From JAKPAM01 sp047601745 (lineage in GTDB: Bacteria > Pseudomonadota > Gammaproteobacteria > Burkholderiales > Burkholderiaceae_E), in NCBI GenBank assembly GCA_047601745.1, contig JASGIS010000001.1, forward strand, positions 1,984,001 through 2,048,000: a stretch of 64,000 bases of DNA, in the 5' to 3' direction. A model generated the notes under the pieces. The model ran no database searches. It saw nothing but the letters and a program-made list of their open reading frames with translations, and was not told the DNA's origin. Positions 63,560 to 64,000 of the stretch are shown in pieces; within the stretch, counting starts at the first letter, position 1; each line of letters starts with the position of its first letter. A program made the position numbers and the translations under genes.

Positions 63560-64000
63560 TCAGCGCGCCGGCAGCCGGTGCGCGATCAGGCCGCGCACGA
63601 CGTCGGCATCGGACGGATTGATCTTGGCGAAGATCACCGGTTCGGCCGCGCGCAGCGGATCCTGGTGGCGCGCGGTCAATCGCGCCCAGTCGAGCAGGCG
63701 GCGCGTCGAGAACGTGCAGCTCAGCTCCTGGCGCTCGAAAGCCTGGCGGCAGTCGGCGGCGACCAGCGTCATCGCGTGGATCGTCGCGGCGTCCAGCAGC
63801 CCCTTCATCCGCGCGGCCAGCAGCTTGCGCTCCTGGGCCGACGACAGGTAGTCGATGTGATAGATGCGCCAGCGGTCGAGGAAGGCCTCGTTCAACGGAT
63901 TGGCGCCCAGGTACAGATGCCGGTACTCGCCCATCGCGCCGGCCGTGTTGGCGGTCGCGAACAGGCGGAAGCGCGGATGCGGGGCGATGATCTCGTTGCC
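63560..64000 (-). CDS. CobS/MoxR-like AAA+ ATPase, C-terminal part
   Basis: The frame is open to the window edge and gives the last 146 residues of an AAA+ protein. APHPRFRLFATANTAGAMGE is the sensor-1 strand with Asn. NEAFLDRWRIYHIDYLSS carries the arginine-finger-like DRW of the CobS/MoxR group. A helical lid domain follows (SCTFSTRRLLDWARL as sensor-2 region). CobS hydrolyses ATP to drive metal insertion with CobT. The gene lies 26 bp upstream of the VWA gene and is probably co-transcribed. Walker A and B lie outside the window. Confidence 0.85.
   Translation of the reverse strand, partial: GNEIIAPHPRFRLFATANTAGAMGEYRHLYLGANPLNEAFLDRWRIYHIDYLSSAQERKLLAARMKGLLDAATIHAMTLVAADCRQAFERQELSCTFSTRRLLDWARLTARHQDPLRAAEPVIFAKINPSDADVVRGLIAHRLPAR

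Overview
The window is high-GC chromosomal DNA from a betaproteobacterium, most likely Burkholderiales or a close relative. The gene order supports this. It holds the end of the spc/alpha ribosomal operon, the engB/hemB and cytochrome c4 block, mrcA facing pilMNOPQ, then aroK-aroB-dgt and gltB-gltD. I saw no rRNA, tRNA, phage gene, plasmid gene or CRISPR array.

Layout. Positions 2-3909 hold secY (3' end), infA, rpmJ (37 codons), rpsM, rpsK, rpsD, rpoA and rplQ, followed by a good intrinsic terminator. Positions 4161-9058 hold a NodI/NodJ-type ABC exporter, cutA with a Gly-rich tail, hemB and engB (minus strand), and a diheme cytochrome c4. Positions 9240-16507 hold a type IV pilus minor-pilin operon (pilE-like, fimT, pilV, pilW, pilX, pilY1). 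Then come lptM and cyaY (divergent), mrcA (minus strand) and pilM-pilN-pilO-pilP-pilQ (20033-25487). The usual pilQ-aroK link is interrupted by a lipoprotein with bacterial Ig-like repeats (25522-27438) and a small gene remnant. It resumes with aroK, aroB, dgt, gltB and gltD, up to 37593.

Positions 37600-41900 look like an accessory junction. They contain a truncated LuxR-type gene abutting the 3' end of a RES-domain toxin gene, a YdcH-family gene, a possible PIN-like gene, two tandem paralogous LuxR-type regulators and a membrane-protein remnant. Two overlapping D-aminoacylase-family amidohydrolase genes follow.

Positions 45442-58633 hold the most unusual part. This is a minus-strand operon of seven genes (about 13 kb) whose products I cannot assign to a characterised system. 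Six of the seven share a short N-terminal beta-rich signature. Three large members are clear paralogs that also carry tandem beta-sandwich-like repeats, and no product has a visible signal peptide. The last gene runs into an array of twelve 17-bp tandem repeats, and its stop codon lies inside the terminal repeat unit.

The right end holds an amidase, a MaoC-like hydratase, an Hsp15-type RNA-binding protein, and a CobT-like VWA protein with a CobS/MoxR-like AAA+ ATPase (partial). A 158-bp MITE-like element with perfect 28-bp inverted ends has inserted at a TA inside the stop codon of the VWA gene, at the centre of a palindrome.
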